A stretch of DNA of 64,000 bases from Bacillus sp. ISL-41. Its GTDB lineage: Bacteria; Bacillota; Bacilli; Bacillales; Cytobacillaceae. The notes beneath the pieces were generated by a model. It was given only the letters and a program-made list of their open reading frames with translations. It did no database searches and was not told the origin of the DNA. Numbering within the stretch: position 1 is the first letter of the stretch; each line of letters starts with the position of its first letter. This document shows, piece after piece, positions 18,042 through 27,904 of the stretch. Position numbers and translations under genes: made by a program. The stretch spans positions 1 to 64,000 of the forward strand of contig NZ_JAGGQP010000003.1 of the NCBI RefSeq assembly GCF_018613235.1, given 5' to 3'.

Positions 18042-18430
18042 TTCATCTTCTCCATTCGAAGAGGTTTTGTATAAAGGCGGACTGATGCTTTCCTACTGGT
18101 TAGCGTTCTCGTATTAGGAATACGACAAACTTTTCATGAATCCTCTATTGCCCGGGAAATTTGTCATATTTAACGAGAAAATGCTAGAAACAAAACCCAA
18201 ATCTTCGAGTATATACTATTAAATAATTTCGCGAGCATCCCACACACTATATCAAAATAAAAAAAAGAAGCCCTGAGGCTCCAAATAATTGATAGCTGTC
18301 TTGCATTGATTGATTTTTTCTAAGAAGTACTTGGTCCTGCATTTCCAAAGCTGATGGGGCTCTTCTTGAGGAGACCTCTGAACAGGGATTGCGACAATTA
18401 GTTGATAGCAGCAAAGTTTGCAAAAAGAGC
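18042..18430. other. Intergenic region of about 390 bp without a recognised gene
   Basis: Holds the kinase promoter region, an inverted repeat TCGTATT/AATACGA near 18110-18126 and a minus-strand terminator at 18259-18282. The 145 bases between that terminator and the exporter stop codon (18283-18430) have no recognised frame; they are either a long 3' untranslated tail or a separate small RNA. Confidence 0.5.
18259..18282 (-). terminator. Minus-strand intrinsic terminator
   Basis: On the minus strand GGAGCC, loop TCAG, GGCTTC, then a run of eight T. The six-base stem includes one G-T pair. It lies about 150 bases past the exporter stop codon. Confidence 0.65.
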
Positions 18431-20221
18431 CTAGTTCATTAACATTTTCTTTTCCAGCTGGCTTGTGTACAGACTATGGTAAAAACCTTTTTGTACCAGT
18501 AATTCGTCATGGCTGCCTTTCTCAATGATCTGCCCATCTTCAATGACGATAATCTGGTCAGCACTTTTAATTGTATTCAGACGATGGGCGATGATGAAGC
18601 TTGTTCTGCCTTTCAGCAGATGCTGGAGTGCTTCCTGGATTTTAAGCTCCGTGATTGTATCAATACTGCTCGTCGCTTCATCAAGAATCAAAATCGATGG
18701 ATCAGCAAGGATTGCCCTTGCGATGGATAACAGCTGTTTTTGCCCCTGACTGATGCCCGCATCATCCTGGCTTAACACGGTATCGTATCCTTCTGGAAGC
18801 CGGCGGATAAAGGAATGGGCATTTGCTGCCTTTGCAGCCTCCTCTACTTCCTTATCTGTTGCATCTAGTCTGCCGTAGCGGATATTTTCCCTTATGCTTC
18901 CCTGAAAAAGGAATGAATCCTGGAGGACAAACCCCATTTGGGTACGCAAGCTTTCACGGGTGATTTTTTTGCTGTCATAACCATCAATTAAAATGAGTCC
19001 CACATTTGGCTCATAAAAACGTGAAATCAAGTTGATGATTGTGGACTTACCAGCGCCTGTAGGTCCAACGAGGGCAATACTTTCACCGGGTTCAGCTTTA
19101 AAGTTCAAATCAGATACTGTATCCCCCCCTTTTTCATATGAAAAAGATACATCCTTGAACTCAACCTTACCCTTGATGTTCTGAAGTGAGGCAGCTTCTT
19201 TCTCATCGACTGCCTCTTCTTCGGTATCAATGATATCAAAAACCCTGTCAGCCCCTGCAACTGCAGAAAGTAAAGTATTGAACTGGTTCGACAGGTCATT
19301 CAGCGGTCTTGTGAACTGCCTGGAGTACTCCGTAAAAATAACGATTGTCCCAATCGATACGTAGCCTCTAAGCGCGAAGTAGCCGCCAACAGCAGCCACA
19401 ATGGTGAAGCTTAGGTTATTGAGCATATTCATTAATTTAGGGATGAAACCGGTGAAAGTCTGGGCCCAATACCCGGACTCCTTCAACTGCTTATTCTTAA
19501 TACGGAATTCTTCAATAACTTTTGGTTCTTGCGAGAAAGATTTAATGATTTTCTGACCAGAGATGGTTTCTTCAATATAGCCATTCATTTCGCCAAGCCG
19601 ACGCTGCTGCTCTTTATACAGCCTTCCTGTCCGGCTCGTAATCCACTTCATCCCCATGAACATCAGCGGCACAATGATCATCGTAACAAGAGTTAGCAGC
19701 GGGCTAAGCCAAATCATGACGACGAGAGTTCCCACAAGGGTAAGCACACTTGAAAAAATCTGGATCACAGAAGAGTTCAGCGTTGCACTGACATTCTCGA
19801 TATCATTGGTTACCCTGCTCATCAATTCACCATGCTGGCGCTTGTTGAAGAAATCAATCGACAGCTTATGGAAATGAGTAAATAGCTGTTTCCTCATTGT
19901 ATAGACTGTCTTCTGGGCAATCCCTATCATCCAGTAGCTTTGGAGCCATAAGGATAAGGAGTGCAGCCCATACACAACGGCCAGACCGGCTAACAGCCAG
20001 ATGAATCCGTCAGTGGACTCTGTCGCAAAATACTCATCAATTCCCCATCCAATTAGGAATGGTCCCATCAAACCAAGTGCAGAACTTGCCACAACCATTA
20101 ATAGAACCAGGATCAGCAGGCTCCTCTGTTCTGCAAGGTATGACCAGATTCTTTTAACCGTCGGCCCAATTCCCCTAACAGAATTACTTTTTTGTTCAGT
20201 CTTGCTCTGCTTTTTTAACAT
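18431..20221 (-). CDS. yfiC: YfiC-like ABC exporter subunit
   Basis: Second half of a heterodimeric multidrug-type exporter: six transmembrane helices then an ATPase domain, 596 residues. Walker A GPTGAGKST and Walker [13 protein letters not shown] with the catalytic Glu are intact, but the signature reads ISQGQ rather than LSGGQ. Together with the partner's altered Walker B this gives the usual one-active/one-degenerate site pair. Its start overlaps the end of yfiB by seven bases, so the two are translationally coupled. Confidence 0.88.
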   Translation of the reverse strand: MLKKQSKTEQKSNSVRGIGPTVKRIWSYLAEQRSLLILVLLMVVASSALGLMGPFLIGWGIDEYFATESTDGFIWLLAGLAVVYGLHSLSLWLQSYWMIGIAQKTVYTMRKQLFTHFHKLSIDFFNKRQHGELMSRVTNDIENVSATLNSSVIQIFSSVLTLVGTLVVMIWLSPLLTLVTMIIVPLMFMGMKWITSRTGRLYKEQQRRLGEMNGYIEETISGQKIIKSFSQEPKVIEEFRIKNKQLKESGYWAQTFTGFIPKLMNMLNNLSFTIVAAVGGYFALRGYVSIGTIVIFTEYSRQFTRPLNDLSNQFNTLLSAVAGADRVFDIIDTEEEAVDEKEAASLQNIKGKVEFKDVSFSYEKGGDTVSDLNFKAEPGESIALVGPTGAGKSTIINLISRFYEPNVGLILIDGYDSKKITRESLRTQMGFVLQDSFLFQGSIRENIRYGRLDATDKEVEEAAKAANAHSFIRRLPEGYDTVLSQDDAGISQGQKQLLSIARAILADPSILILDEATSSIDTITELKIQEALQHLLKGRTSFIIAHRLNTIKSADQIIVIEDGQIIEKGSHDELLVQKGFYHSLYTSQLEKKMLMN

Positions 20222-21939
20222 CCTGCCTTCACCTCCCCAAATTGGGATTCGTAAATAGCCTGATAAAGGGCAGAATGTTCAAGAAGGTACTCATGGTCTC
20301 CATATCCAATTAAGGAGCCATCTTCTAGCAGCAGGATCTTATCCGCTTCCTTAGCCGTACTTATCTTTTGGGTAATGATGACTGTTGTGCAATGGTATTT
20401 GGTAATCGAATCCAAAAGCTTTGCTTCTGTTTTTAAATCAAGCGCACTCGTGCTGTCATCAAGCAACAGGATTCTTGGATTTTTAATCAGTGCCCGCGCA
20501 ATTGATAGTCGCTGTTTTTGTCCGCCCGAAAGATTGACGCCTTTTTGTCCCAGAAGTGTGTTATATCGATTAGGAAGTTTTTCAATCGTTTCATGGATCT
20601 GGGCATCAGACGCAGCCTTAACCATTTCCTCATCGGTGGCATTCTTTTTGCCCCATGCAAGATTTTCCTTGATAGAACCAGTGAACAGCATAGCCTCCTG
20701 GGGGACATAGCCAATCCCCTCTCTAAGACTTTTAAATTTAAAGTCCTTGATTCTCCGGCCGTCTATTCGAATTTCCCCGCTCGTTACATCATATAACCGG
20801 GGAATAAGCTGGAACAACGATGTCTTCCCGGCCCCGGTAGCCCCAAGTACAGCCACAGTTTCACCGGGATCAATCGAAAAGGATAGATTTTGAAGGATCG
20901 GAATATTGGTGTTCGGAAACTGGAATGAAACCTTGTCAAATTCAATTTTCCCTTTAGTAATCCCATAATCCTTGCTGCTTTCTATTGTATCTTCCAGGTC
21001 GATTTCCTCATTCAGCACCTCTGTCACACGCTCAGCAGATGCTCTGGCACGAGAATAAACCATGATAATCCAAGAAAACATCGAAAAAGCAGTTGTGATC
21101 CTTGCTGCATAATTCACAATCGCAACCACTTCACCGACAGAAACGCTACCAGTCTGGACTTCTATTTTCCCGAACCAAAGAACGGCAATGACACTCATAT
21201 TCATGAAAAGCATCAGGACAGGAATCGTTACCTCGGTCACCCTTAGAGCAAAAACGGTTTTATCCTTAAGGTTATTGTTCGCATTTTCAAATCTTGTACC
21301 TTCGTAACCACCTCTTGCAAATGCCTTGATCAGCCTCATTCCCACAAGGTTTTCCCTCATGACACCGTTCACTTTGTCCAGGCGCTTTTGAACACTTTTG
21401 AATAAACCTGCAGCCTTGGTCATGATCCATATCAGGAATATCAACAGAGGCGGGATAATGATGACAAATGCAAGCGACAGTTCCACATTGACGAGCATGG
21501 CCATAATGATTCCGCCGATGACCAACAGAGGAGCGCGCATTGCAATTCTCAAGCTCATAAAGAATGTATTTTGCAACTGTGTCACATCATTGGTGATCCT
21601 TGTGATCAAAGATGATGATGGAAAGTTACTGAAGTTAGTGAAAGAAAAAGACTGGACCTTGGCAAACAGCTTTTCCCGCAAATCATAGCCAAAGCTTTGG
21701 CCTGCATGGGCAGCTATAAACGAATTTGTGATACCGGATGCAAAAGCAAGTAAAGAAATCCCGAGCATGACTGCACCTAATTTGATAACAGTATCCAGGT
21801 CCCTGGCGACAATTCCATCGTCGATAATCTTGGCCATCAGCAGCGGCTGCACAAGTTCAACCGCCAGTTCGACGAGCATCAAGCTTAGCGCAGCCGCAAT
21901 CGGGATGCGATATGGTTTTACAAATGAAAATATACTCAT
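20215..21939 (-). CDS. yfiB: YfiB-like ABC exporter subunit
   Basis: First half of the heterodimeric exporter, 574 residues, six transmembrane helices plus ATPase. Walker A GATGAGKTS and signature LSGGQKQR are canonical, but Walker B ends LLLDDSTSALD, with Asp in place of the catalytic Glu, and the switch region reads ITQKIS instead of AHRL. The ATP site it contributes is therefore degenerate, as in BmrC/TM287-type partners. GGGGG precedes the ATG. Confidence 0.88.
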   Translation of the reverse strand: MSIFSFVKPYRIPIAAALSLMLVELAVELVQPLLMAKIIDDGIVARDLDTVIKLGAVMLGISLLAFASGITNSFIAAHAGQSFGYDLREKLFAKVQSFSFTNFSNFPSSSLITRITNDVTQLQNTFFMSLRIAMRAPLLVIGGIIMAMLVNVELSLAFVIIIPPLLIFLIWIMTKAAGLFKSVQKRLDKVNGVMRENLVGMRLIKAFARGGYEGTRFENANNNLKDKTVFALRVTEVTIPVLMLFMNMSVIAVLWFGKIEVQTGSVSVGEVVAIVNYAARITTAFSMFSWIIMVYSRARASAERVTEVLNEEIDLEDTIESSKDYGITKGKIEFDKVSFQFPNTNIPILQNLSFSIDPGETVAVLGATGAGKTSLFQLIPRLYDVTSGEIRIDGRRIKDFKFKSLREGIGYVPQEAMLFTGSIKENLAWGKKNATDEEMVKAASDAQIHETIEKLPNRYNTLLGQKGVNLSGGQKQRLSIARALIKNPRILLLDDSTSALDLKTEAKLLDSITKYHCTTVIITQKISTAKEADKILLLEDGSLIGYGDHEYLLEHSALYQAIYESQFGEVKAGC

Positions 21940-22103
21940 GAAGATAAGACCCCCGTTGAAACGATCTTGATTATTTCGGCTTACGAATTTTTATATCTTC
22001 TATAATACCTCTTTTGGTGAATTTTTTGAATTGAAAGAGAATAATTTATTTTGCTTTTGAGTGCTGAAATTTATTTATAGGCTTAATTTTTTATTTTACA
22101 ACA

Positions 22104-22141
22104 TAAAAACAGCACCGTTTATTAAGACGATGCTGCTTTTA
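22104..22141 (-). terminator. Terminator of the acyl-CoA operon
   Basis: On the minus strand AGCAGCATCGT pairs with ACGGTGCTGTT (one G-T and one mismatch) and is followed by TTTTATG. It lies 18 bases beyond the last ligase gene. Confidence 0.75.
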
Positions 22142-22158
22142 ATGTATTTCATATAATT

Positions 22159-23778
22159 TTAAGAATTTTGCACCAGATGATCCTTTAACTGGTCCCTTAG
22201 TGCGCGTTTCAGGAATTTGCCGACCGAGGTCTTTGGGATCTCCTCCATGAATACAACATCATCCGGAAGCCACCATTTAGCGAACTGCGGAGCGATGAAT
22301 TCGAGAATTTCCTGCTTATCGACCTTTCCTCTATATTGTTCCTTCAGTACGACGCATGCAACCGGCCGTTCCTGCCACTGCTGGTGAGGAACCGCAACGA
22401 CACTCGCCTCAAATACAGCCTCGTGAGCCATCAGGGCATTCTCAAGATCGACAGATGAAATCCATTCGCCGCCGCTCTTGATCAGATCCTTCGTGCGGTC
22501 GACCAGCTTGATGACCCCCTCTTCATCAACAGTGGCCACATCGCCGGTGTACAGCCAGCCATCGCGGAATGCATCTGCCGAACGCTCATCCTTATAATAT
22601 TCATCGGCAATCCATGGTCCACGCAGCAATAGTTCTCCCATTTCTTCTCCATCCCACTTCACTTCGCCATTTCCGCCGATAACTTTCATTTCAAGCCCAG
22701 GTACAAGGAGTCCTTGCTTTGAGCGGATATCTAAAATTTCATCTTCGTCCAAGCCGACCTGGTAGCTCTTCAGGCGTGATACTGTTGCCAGCGGAGTGGT
22801 CTCTGTCATGCCGTATGCGTGCAGGAATGGAATCTTATATTTTGTTTCAAACGCCTTGATCATGCCTCGCGGCGCTGCAGAACCGCCACAGACAATCGAT
22901 CTTAGTGAAGAGGTATTATAGCTTCCATTTTCAAGCTCATTCAGCAGACCAAGCCAGATCGTCGGCACTCCTGCGGTAAAGGTGACTTTTTCCTGTTCAA
23001 TAAGATCAGCAAGCAGCTTAGGTGTGAACAATGGACCAGGCAGGACTTGAGTCGATCCGAACCAAGTCGCAGCGAATGGCATGCCCCAGGCATTGGCATG
23101 GAACATCGGCACTACAGGCAGGACGACATCTGTTTCGGATAACGCAGCAGTATCTGCCAATCCAAATGCGTAGCTATGGAGGACGATGCCTCTGTGAGAA
23201 TAAACAACGCCTTTAGGATTGCCAGTGGTTGCCGATGTATAACACATCCCTGCTGGTGCATTTTCATCAATATTTTTCAGAAATTTAAACTCCGGACTGC
23301 CCTCGCGAAGAAGCGCTTCATAGGAATAAACTGGCTCCAAAGTTGTGTCTGGCAGCTCGTCTTTGTCGGTCATGATGATGTATGCCTCTACTGTTTTAAA
23401 TTGGTCCTTGCTCCGTTCAATCAGCGGCACCAGGTCTTCATCGACAAGCAACACCTTGTCTTCTGCATGATTGATAATGTAAGAGACATGTTCTGGTGAC
23501 AGGCGGATATTGATTGTATGAAGGACTGCCCCCATACCCGGTGCGGCGAAGTAGACCTCAAGATGGCGATGGTGATTCCAGGCAAATGTGCCGACCCTGT
23601 CTCCCTTTTCCACACCCAGCTTTTCAAGCGCACTGGCAAGCCTGCGGGTCCTCTCGCCAATTTCCTTGTAAGTGAACCTGTGAATACCTGACAGTGTACG
23701 AGATACCACCTGCTTTTTCGGGAAAAATTTTTCTGCTCTTTCCAATAGCGACCCTACTGTCAATGGAACATTCATCAT
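22159..23778 (-). CDS. Fatty-acid (medium/long-chain) acyl-CoA ligase, AlkK/FadD-like
   Basis: Activates a carboxylic acid to acyl-AMP and then acyl-CoA. The 539 residues of the AMP-binding superfamily show P-loop [27 protein letters not shown], the hinge [22 protein letters not shown] and C-terminal Lys in [10 protein letters not shown]. The N-terminal sequence and FHANAWGMP match the medium-chain AlkK group. It is the last gene of a six-gene minus-strand unit and follows the CaiB gene by 36 bases. Confidence 0.9.
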   Translation of the reverse strand: MMNVPLTVGSLLERAEKFFPKKQVVSRTLSGIHRFTYKEIGERTRRLASALEKLGVEKGDRVGTFAWNHHRHLEVYFAAPGMGAVLHTINIRLSPEHVSYIINHAEDKVLLVDEDLVPLIERSKDQFKTVEAYIIMTDKDELPDTTLEPVYSYEALLREGSPEFKFLKNIDENAPAGMCYTSATTGNPKGVVYSHRGIVLHSYAFGLADTAALSETDVVLPVVPMFHANAWGMPFAATWFGSTQVLPGPLFTPKLLADLIEQEKVTFTAGVPTIWLGLLNELENGSYNTSSLRSIVCGGSAAPRGMIKAFETKYKIPFLHAYGMTETTPLATVSRLKSYQVGLDEDEILDIRSKQGLLVPGLEMKVIGGNGEVKWDGEEMGELLLRGPWIADEYYKDERSADAFRDGWLYTGDVATVDEEGVIKLVDRTKDLIKSGGEWISSVDLENALMAHEAVFEASVVAVPHQQWQERPVACVVLKEQYRGKVDKQEILEFIAPQFAKWWLPDDVVFMEEIPKTSVGKFLKRALRDQLKDHLVQNS

Positions 23779-23814
23779 ACCGACATTTCCCCTTCCGCTT
23801 TTTAAAATAGGACT

Positions 23815-24900
23815 CTAGTATTTACTGCTTTTTATACTGAGCCATTCTTGTAAAATCTCATCAGTCTGTTCTCCTTTTTTGGGCGGCCCTGCTTCTGTTT
23901 GCGATGGCATATCTCCATGCATTTTAATTTGGCCTTCTGGCAATACAAAATTCTTTTCTCGCCAATATGGATAGTGAGCCAGTTCGCCCACCTCAAGTAC
24001 AGGTGTAAGGCAGCAGTCGACCTTCATGCCGAAATCCGCCCACTGTGAGAGCGACTTGCTTTTAAACAGATCTACAAGCTCGATGTAAACAGGGTTTGAG
24101 TTTTCCAGCCTGGAATAATGCGCCGAGAGCCAATCCTCCCTGCCGACAGCCTGGCAAAAATTTCTCCAGAACTTGGGCTCGAGTGCCCCAAGACTGACAT
24201 AGCGGCCGTCCTTGGTTTCGTATAGCCCGTATCCAATGACGGTGCCGTTCAGAACGGAAACGCCATTAGGATAGCCTGTTTCTTTTTCAATCAATACATG
24301 GTTTGCCATCAAGGCTGCCATGCTGTCAGCAATGGAAATGCAATGATAGCTGCCCTCACCGGTTTTCCCCCTGCCTACAAGTCCAGCAAGGATCCTTTCA
24401 CTGGCAGCCATTCCCCCGATATAATCAGAAAAAGTATGGGTTGGATGAACCGGTCTTCCTTTATCGTCCTTCATCTGGGCCAAAGCGCCGCTCAAGCTCA
24501 TATAATTCAGGTCATGGCTGCCCAGGCTGCTCATCTCTCCGTCCCTGCCGTAACCTGTCACCGAACAATAGACGATTCCTGAGTTGACCTTTTTTACCGC
24601 TTCATAACCGAGTCCAAGCTTATCCATCACTCCCGGCCGGAAGCTCTCCACAACTACATCCGCCCTGGCAAGTAAGTCAAGGGCCAGCAGCTTTCCTTCT
24701 TCCTGCTTCAGGTTGATGACAATGCTCTTCTTGCCGCGGTTATGGGCGTTAAATACATACCCTTCGCCTGTATTCCTCGCCGGGTCTCCCTCCGGAGCTT
24801 CGATTTTAACAACCTCAGCCCCCAGTTCTGACAGTCTCAGCGTCGCAAAAGGTCCGGGGATATAATTGGTGAAGTCTATTATTTTAATTCCTTCCAGCAT
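23815..24900 (-). CDS. CaiB/BaiF family protein, probably alpha-methylacyl-CoA racemase
   Basis: Class III CoA-transferase fold, 361 residues, the length of alpha-methylacyl-CoA racemases. Likely catalytic residues are His129 in GSHDLNYMSLSG and Asp159 in FSDYIGG, the positions equivalent to the racemase His/Asp pair. A true CoA-transferase would use an Asp nucleophile, so that alternative is not excluded. It lies between two acyl-CoA ligases (18 and 36 bases), which suits epimerising 2-methyl-branched acyl-CoA before dehydrogenation. Confidence 0.82.
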   Translation of the reverse strand: MLEGIKIIDFTNYIPGPFATLRLSELGAEVVKIEAPEGDPARNTGEGYVFNAHNRGKKSIVINLKQEEGKLLALDLLARADVVVESFRPGVMDKLGLGYEAVKKVNSGIVYCSVTGYGRDGEMSSLGSHDLNYMSLSGALAQMKDDKGRPVHPTHTFSDYIGGMAASERILAGLVGRGKTGEGSYHCISIADSMAALMANHVLIEKETGYPNGVSVLNGTVIGYGLYETKDGRYVSLGALEPKFWRNFCQAVGREDWLSAHYSRLENSNPVYIELVDLFKSKSLSQWADFGMKVDCCLTPVLEVGELAHYPYWREKNFVLPEGQIKMHGDMPSQTEAGPPKKGEQTDEILQEWLSIKSSKY

Positions 24901-24918
24901 ATTAAAAAACCCTTTCCA

Positions 24919-26490
24919 TTACGTCGGCTGCCCTTTTGAAAACAATTCTTCCATTTGCTTTCTGAGCATGAATTTCTGGATTTTCCCGCTCGCATTCCTA
25001 GGGAGTGCATCCACAAAGAGGTATTTGCGCGGGCGTTTGTAATTTGCCAGGCTGTCGCTGTTTTTGCACCATTCATCCAATTCCTCTTCTGTTACCTTTG
25101 AATCTTTTTTAACGACAAAAGCCGTCACCGTTTCGCCCCAGCGGTCATCCGGCTGGCCGACGATCGCAACGTCAAGCACACCTTTATGGGCATGGAGCAC
25201 ATCTTCTACCTCACGCGGATAAATATTTTCACCACCGCTGATGATCATGTCATCCACCCTGTCCTTGACCCAGAGATATCCCTCTTCATCCAGGTAGCCG
25301 ATATCCCCTGAATGATACCAACCCTTATGCATCGCCTTTTCAGAAGCCTCTGCGCGGTTGAAGTAGCCTGACATCATGCATGGACCCTGGACAATAATTT
25401 CACCACTTTCGCCTGGAGGCAGGATATCGTCCGGATTGGATGGCCCATCCTCGTTCGGCCGGACAATCCTGATTTCATGGTTAAGGCAAGCCTGGCCTGC
25501 CGCACCAGCTTTTGTCAGCTGGTCATCCTCAGAAAGAAAAGTGATTGCAGGACCCATTTCCGTCATTCCATAAGCCTGGACTAGCTTGATGCCTAGCTTG
25601 TCATGGCAGGCATGGACAAGCGACGGCGCCATTGGGGCAGCTCCGTACAGTCCCAGTTTTAGACTTTCGATATTATAGTCATCCAGGTTCTCCTGAAGAA
25701 GCATATTCCACATCGTAGGAGCCGCGAAGAACTTCGTGATTTTTTCAGAATCAATCAGCTCAAGAACCTTCTTTGGCGCGAATTGATGGAGAATGACATT
25801 GCTGCCGCCCACATGGATTCTAGGCAGGAACGCACAGTGGAGCTCGGCACAGTGGAACATTGGCGCAGTTACGAGGCCAACATCATTTGCCCCCAGTTTG
25901 GTTGCTCCTACAACGATCAGGCTCTGCTCGACCATATTGCGATGCTTGTGCATAACGCCTTTTGGCCTGCCAGTTGTCCCGCTTGTGTACATAATCGCGT
26001 ACAGGTCATTTTCGTCTACTTCAATCTCAACTGGCTTCGTTTCCGCAGCTTTCACTTTTTCATGGTAGCTCTGGGCATACTCTGGCGTATCTTCGTCGAT
26101 GTACCAGAAAGCGATATGCGGGAATCGCTTCTCAATAGCCGCGATGACTGGCTCGACCGCCTTTTCAAAGATGACGACCTTTGGCCTGGCGTCACTAAGG
26201 ATAAACGCGACCTCTTCTCCCATCAGACGGAAATTGATTGGATTGAAGACTGCCCCAATTTTCGCACAGGCGAAAAACGTAGTACCCAACTCCTCGGTAT
26301 TAAATGTGAATGTGGAAACTCTGTCGCCTTTCTTTACTCCTTCAGCAAGGAGCGCATTGGCAAGTCGGTTCACTTCATCATTCCATTCACTATAAGTAAA
26401 GCGGACATTTCTGCGGACATCATAGAGGGCTTCCTTGTTCGGGAATTTCATTACGGTCAGGTCAAAAATTTTTCCGATCGTCGTGCTCAT
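24919..26490 (-). CDS. Acyl-CoA synthetase, LcfB/FadD-like
   Basis: AMP-forming ligase of 523 residues with P-loop MYTSGTTGRPKG, AYGMTEMGP, HSGDIGYLDEEGYLWVKDRVDD and the catalytic C-terminal Lys in NASGKIQK. The frame has two ATGs six bases apart; the second (26490) is about seven bases from GGAGG and is preferred. Upstream lies a 229-bp gap with a 52-bp repeat array, so this gene could be read from the main operon promoter or its own. Confidence 0.9.
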   Translation of the reverse strand: MSTTIGKIFDLTVMKFPNKEALYDVRRNVRFTYSEWNDEVNRLANALLAEGVKKGDRVSTFTFNTEELGTTFFACAKIGAVFNPINFRLMGEEVAFILSDARPKVVIFEKAVEPVIAAIEKRFPHIAFWYIDEDTPEYAQSYHEKVKAAETKPVEIEVDENDLYAIMYTSGTTGRPKGVMHKHRNMVEQSLIVVGATKLGANDVGLVTAPMFHCAELHCAFLPRIHVGGSNVILHQFAPKKVLELIDSEKITKFFAAPTMWNMLLQENLDDYNIESLKLGLYGAAPMAPSLVHACHDKLGIKLVQAYGMTEMGPAITFLSEDDQLTKAGAAGQACLNHEIRIVRPNEDGPSNPDDILPPGESGEIIVQGPCMMSGYFNRAEASEKAMHKGWYHSGDIGYLDEEGYLWVKDRVDDMIISGGENIYPREVEDVLHAHKGVLDVAIVGQPDDRWGETVTAFVVKKDSKVTEEELDEWCKNSDSLANYKRPRKYLFVDALPRNASGKIQKFMLRKQMEELFSKGQPT

Positions 26491-26552
26491 TTGCATTCCT
26501 CCTATTAAAATGTCATTTTATGCTTTACAGAGCAGCTGTATATAGTAGACCT

Positions 26553-26712
26553 ATTGGTGACCTGAGTCTTTCGACTTTGGAATTTACGGGCATTAATAGC
26601 CCTCATTGGTTTATCTGTTTTTCCAATTTCTGCTGTTTTCAGACGCCAATAACCCTTATTGGTGATCTCTTTTTCCAGTTTTTGCTGTTTTTAAAGCACC
26701 AATAAATGCTGG
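26553..26712. repeat. Intergenic tandem array, 52-53 bp period
   Basis: ATTGGT recurs at 26553, 26605 and 26658 (steps 52 and 53). The last two units are alike over about 50 bases: each reads ATTGGT, then TCT, TTTTTCCA, a T-rich stretch and TGCTGTTTT. CCAATAA and TTATTGG within the third unit (26646-26662) form a perfect hairpin. Lies inside the acyl-CoA gene set. Confidence 0.7.
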
Positions 26713-26719
26713 CATCCTT

Positions 26720-27874
26720 TTAATCGAGACGTTCAATAATGGTGGCGTTTGCCATGCCGTGCCCTTCGCACATGGTCTGCAGGCCGTAGCGTCCGCCGGT
26801 CCTTTCAAGTTCGGACATCATCGAAATCATCAGGCGGGCGCCGCTCGCTCCAAGAGGGTGGCCAAGCGCGATTGCTCCGCCATTTGGGTTGAGTTTTGAT
26901 GGGTCCGCTCCCGTTTCCTTCAGCCATGCCATCGGTACAGGAGCGAATGCTTCGTTCACCTCGAAGACATCGATATCCTCCAGCTTCAGGCCGGCTTTTT
27001 TGAGGACTTTTTCCGTTGCCGGAATCGGTCCTGTCAGCATCAATGTCGGATCTGAACCTACCACAACCCTGGTATGAACCTTGAACCGCGGCTTCAAGCC
27101 TAACTCTTCAGCTTTTTCACGGCTCATCAGAAGCAGGACACCTGCTCCGTCGCTGATCTGGCTCGAGTTCCCGGCATGGATGACACCGTCCTTTTTAAAG
27201 ACCGTTTTCAACCCGGCCAAAACCTCAGGCGTCGTTCCTTCGCGAGGACCTGAATCTTCGGTCATCAAAGTTGTTTCACCATCTTCAAGTGTGACCTCGA
27301 GCGGCATGATTTCTTTTTTAAAATAACCCTCTGCCTGCGCCTTCAAAGCCCGACGATGGCTTTCAGCAGAAAATTCATCCAGTTCCTGACGGGTAAAACC
27401 ATATTTATCCGCGATCCGTTCTGCAGATAATCCCTGATGGATCATCTCGTATTGTTCTCTTAATTTAGGGCTGAACGGGTTTGCCTCCTGGTAATTGGAG
27501 CCCATTGGAACACGTGTCATATTCTCAACGCCGCCGGCAATGACGACATCCATGTCCCCAGCAAGGATTGCCTGGGCAGCAAAATGGACTGCCTGTTGGC
27601 TTGATCCGCATTGACGGTCAATCGTTGTTCCTGGTACTTCAATCGGGAAACCGGCTGTCAAAGCCGCTACCCTGGCAATATCCCCGGCCTGTTCGCCTGA
27701 CTGTGTCACACAGCCGAGGATGACATCTTCAACAAGTCCTGCATCGATTCCGGCCCGCTGCACAACCTCTTTTAAAACCCCTGCAGCCAGCTCATCCGGC
27801 CTGATATCCTTCAATAACCCTTTTCTTCTGCCGACAGGCGTCCTGACAGCTTCGACGATTACAACTTCACGCAT
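26720..27874 (-). CDS. Acetyl-CoA acyltransferase (thiolase)
   Basis: Catalyses thiolytic cleavage of 3-ketoacyl-CoA, the last beta-oxidation step. The 384 residues show the nucleophilic Cys in DRQCGSSQQAV (about residue 90), NEAFAP, GGAIALGHPLGASG with the catalytic His, and the second Cys in MCEGHGM. The start is ATG at 27874, six bases after AGGAAG; an ATG two codons earlier touches the ribosome site. It follows the acyl-CoA dehydrogenase gene by 30 bases. Confidence 0.94.
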   Translation of the reverse strand: MREVVIVEAVRTPVGRRKGLLKDIRPDELAAGVLKEVVQRAGIDAGLVEDVILGCVTQSGEQAGDIARVAALTAGFPIEVPGTTIDRQCGSSQQAVHFAAQAILAGDMDVVIAGGVENMTRVPMGSNYQEANPFSPKLREQYEMIHQGLSAERIADKYGFTRQELDEFSAESHRRALKAQAEGYFKKEIMPLEVTLEDGETTLMTEDSGPREGTTPEVLAGLKTVFKKDGVIHAGNSSQISDGAGVLLLMSREKAEELGLKPRFKVHTRVVVGSDPTLMLTGPIPATEKVLKKAGLKLEDIDVFEVNEAFAPVPMAWLKETGADPSKLNPNGGAIALGHPLGASGARLMISMMSELERTGGRYGLQTMCEGHGMANATIIERLD

Positions 27875-27904
27875 GTTCATCTTCCTTTCTGAAAATCTAA
27901 TTTT

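Noticed and set aside
18283-18430. T-box leader or transposon remnant
   Set aside because: No T-box consensus (AGGGTGGNACCGCG) and no transposase-like frame or terminal inverted repeats; left as unexplained.
25783-26508. 241-residue plus-strand frame inside the acyl-CoA ligase gene
   Set aside because: Antisense to a gene with all ligase motifs, no ribosome site and no recognisable domain.
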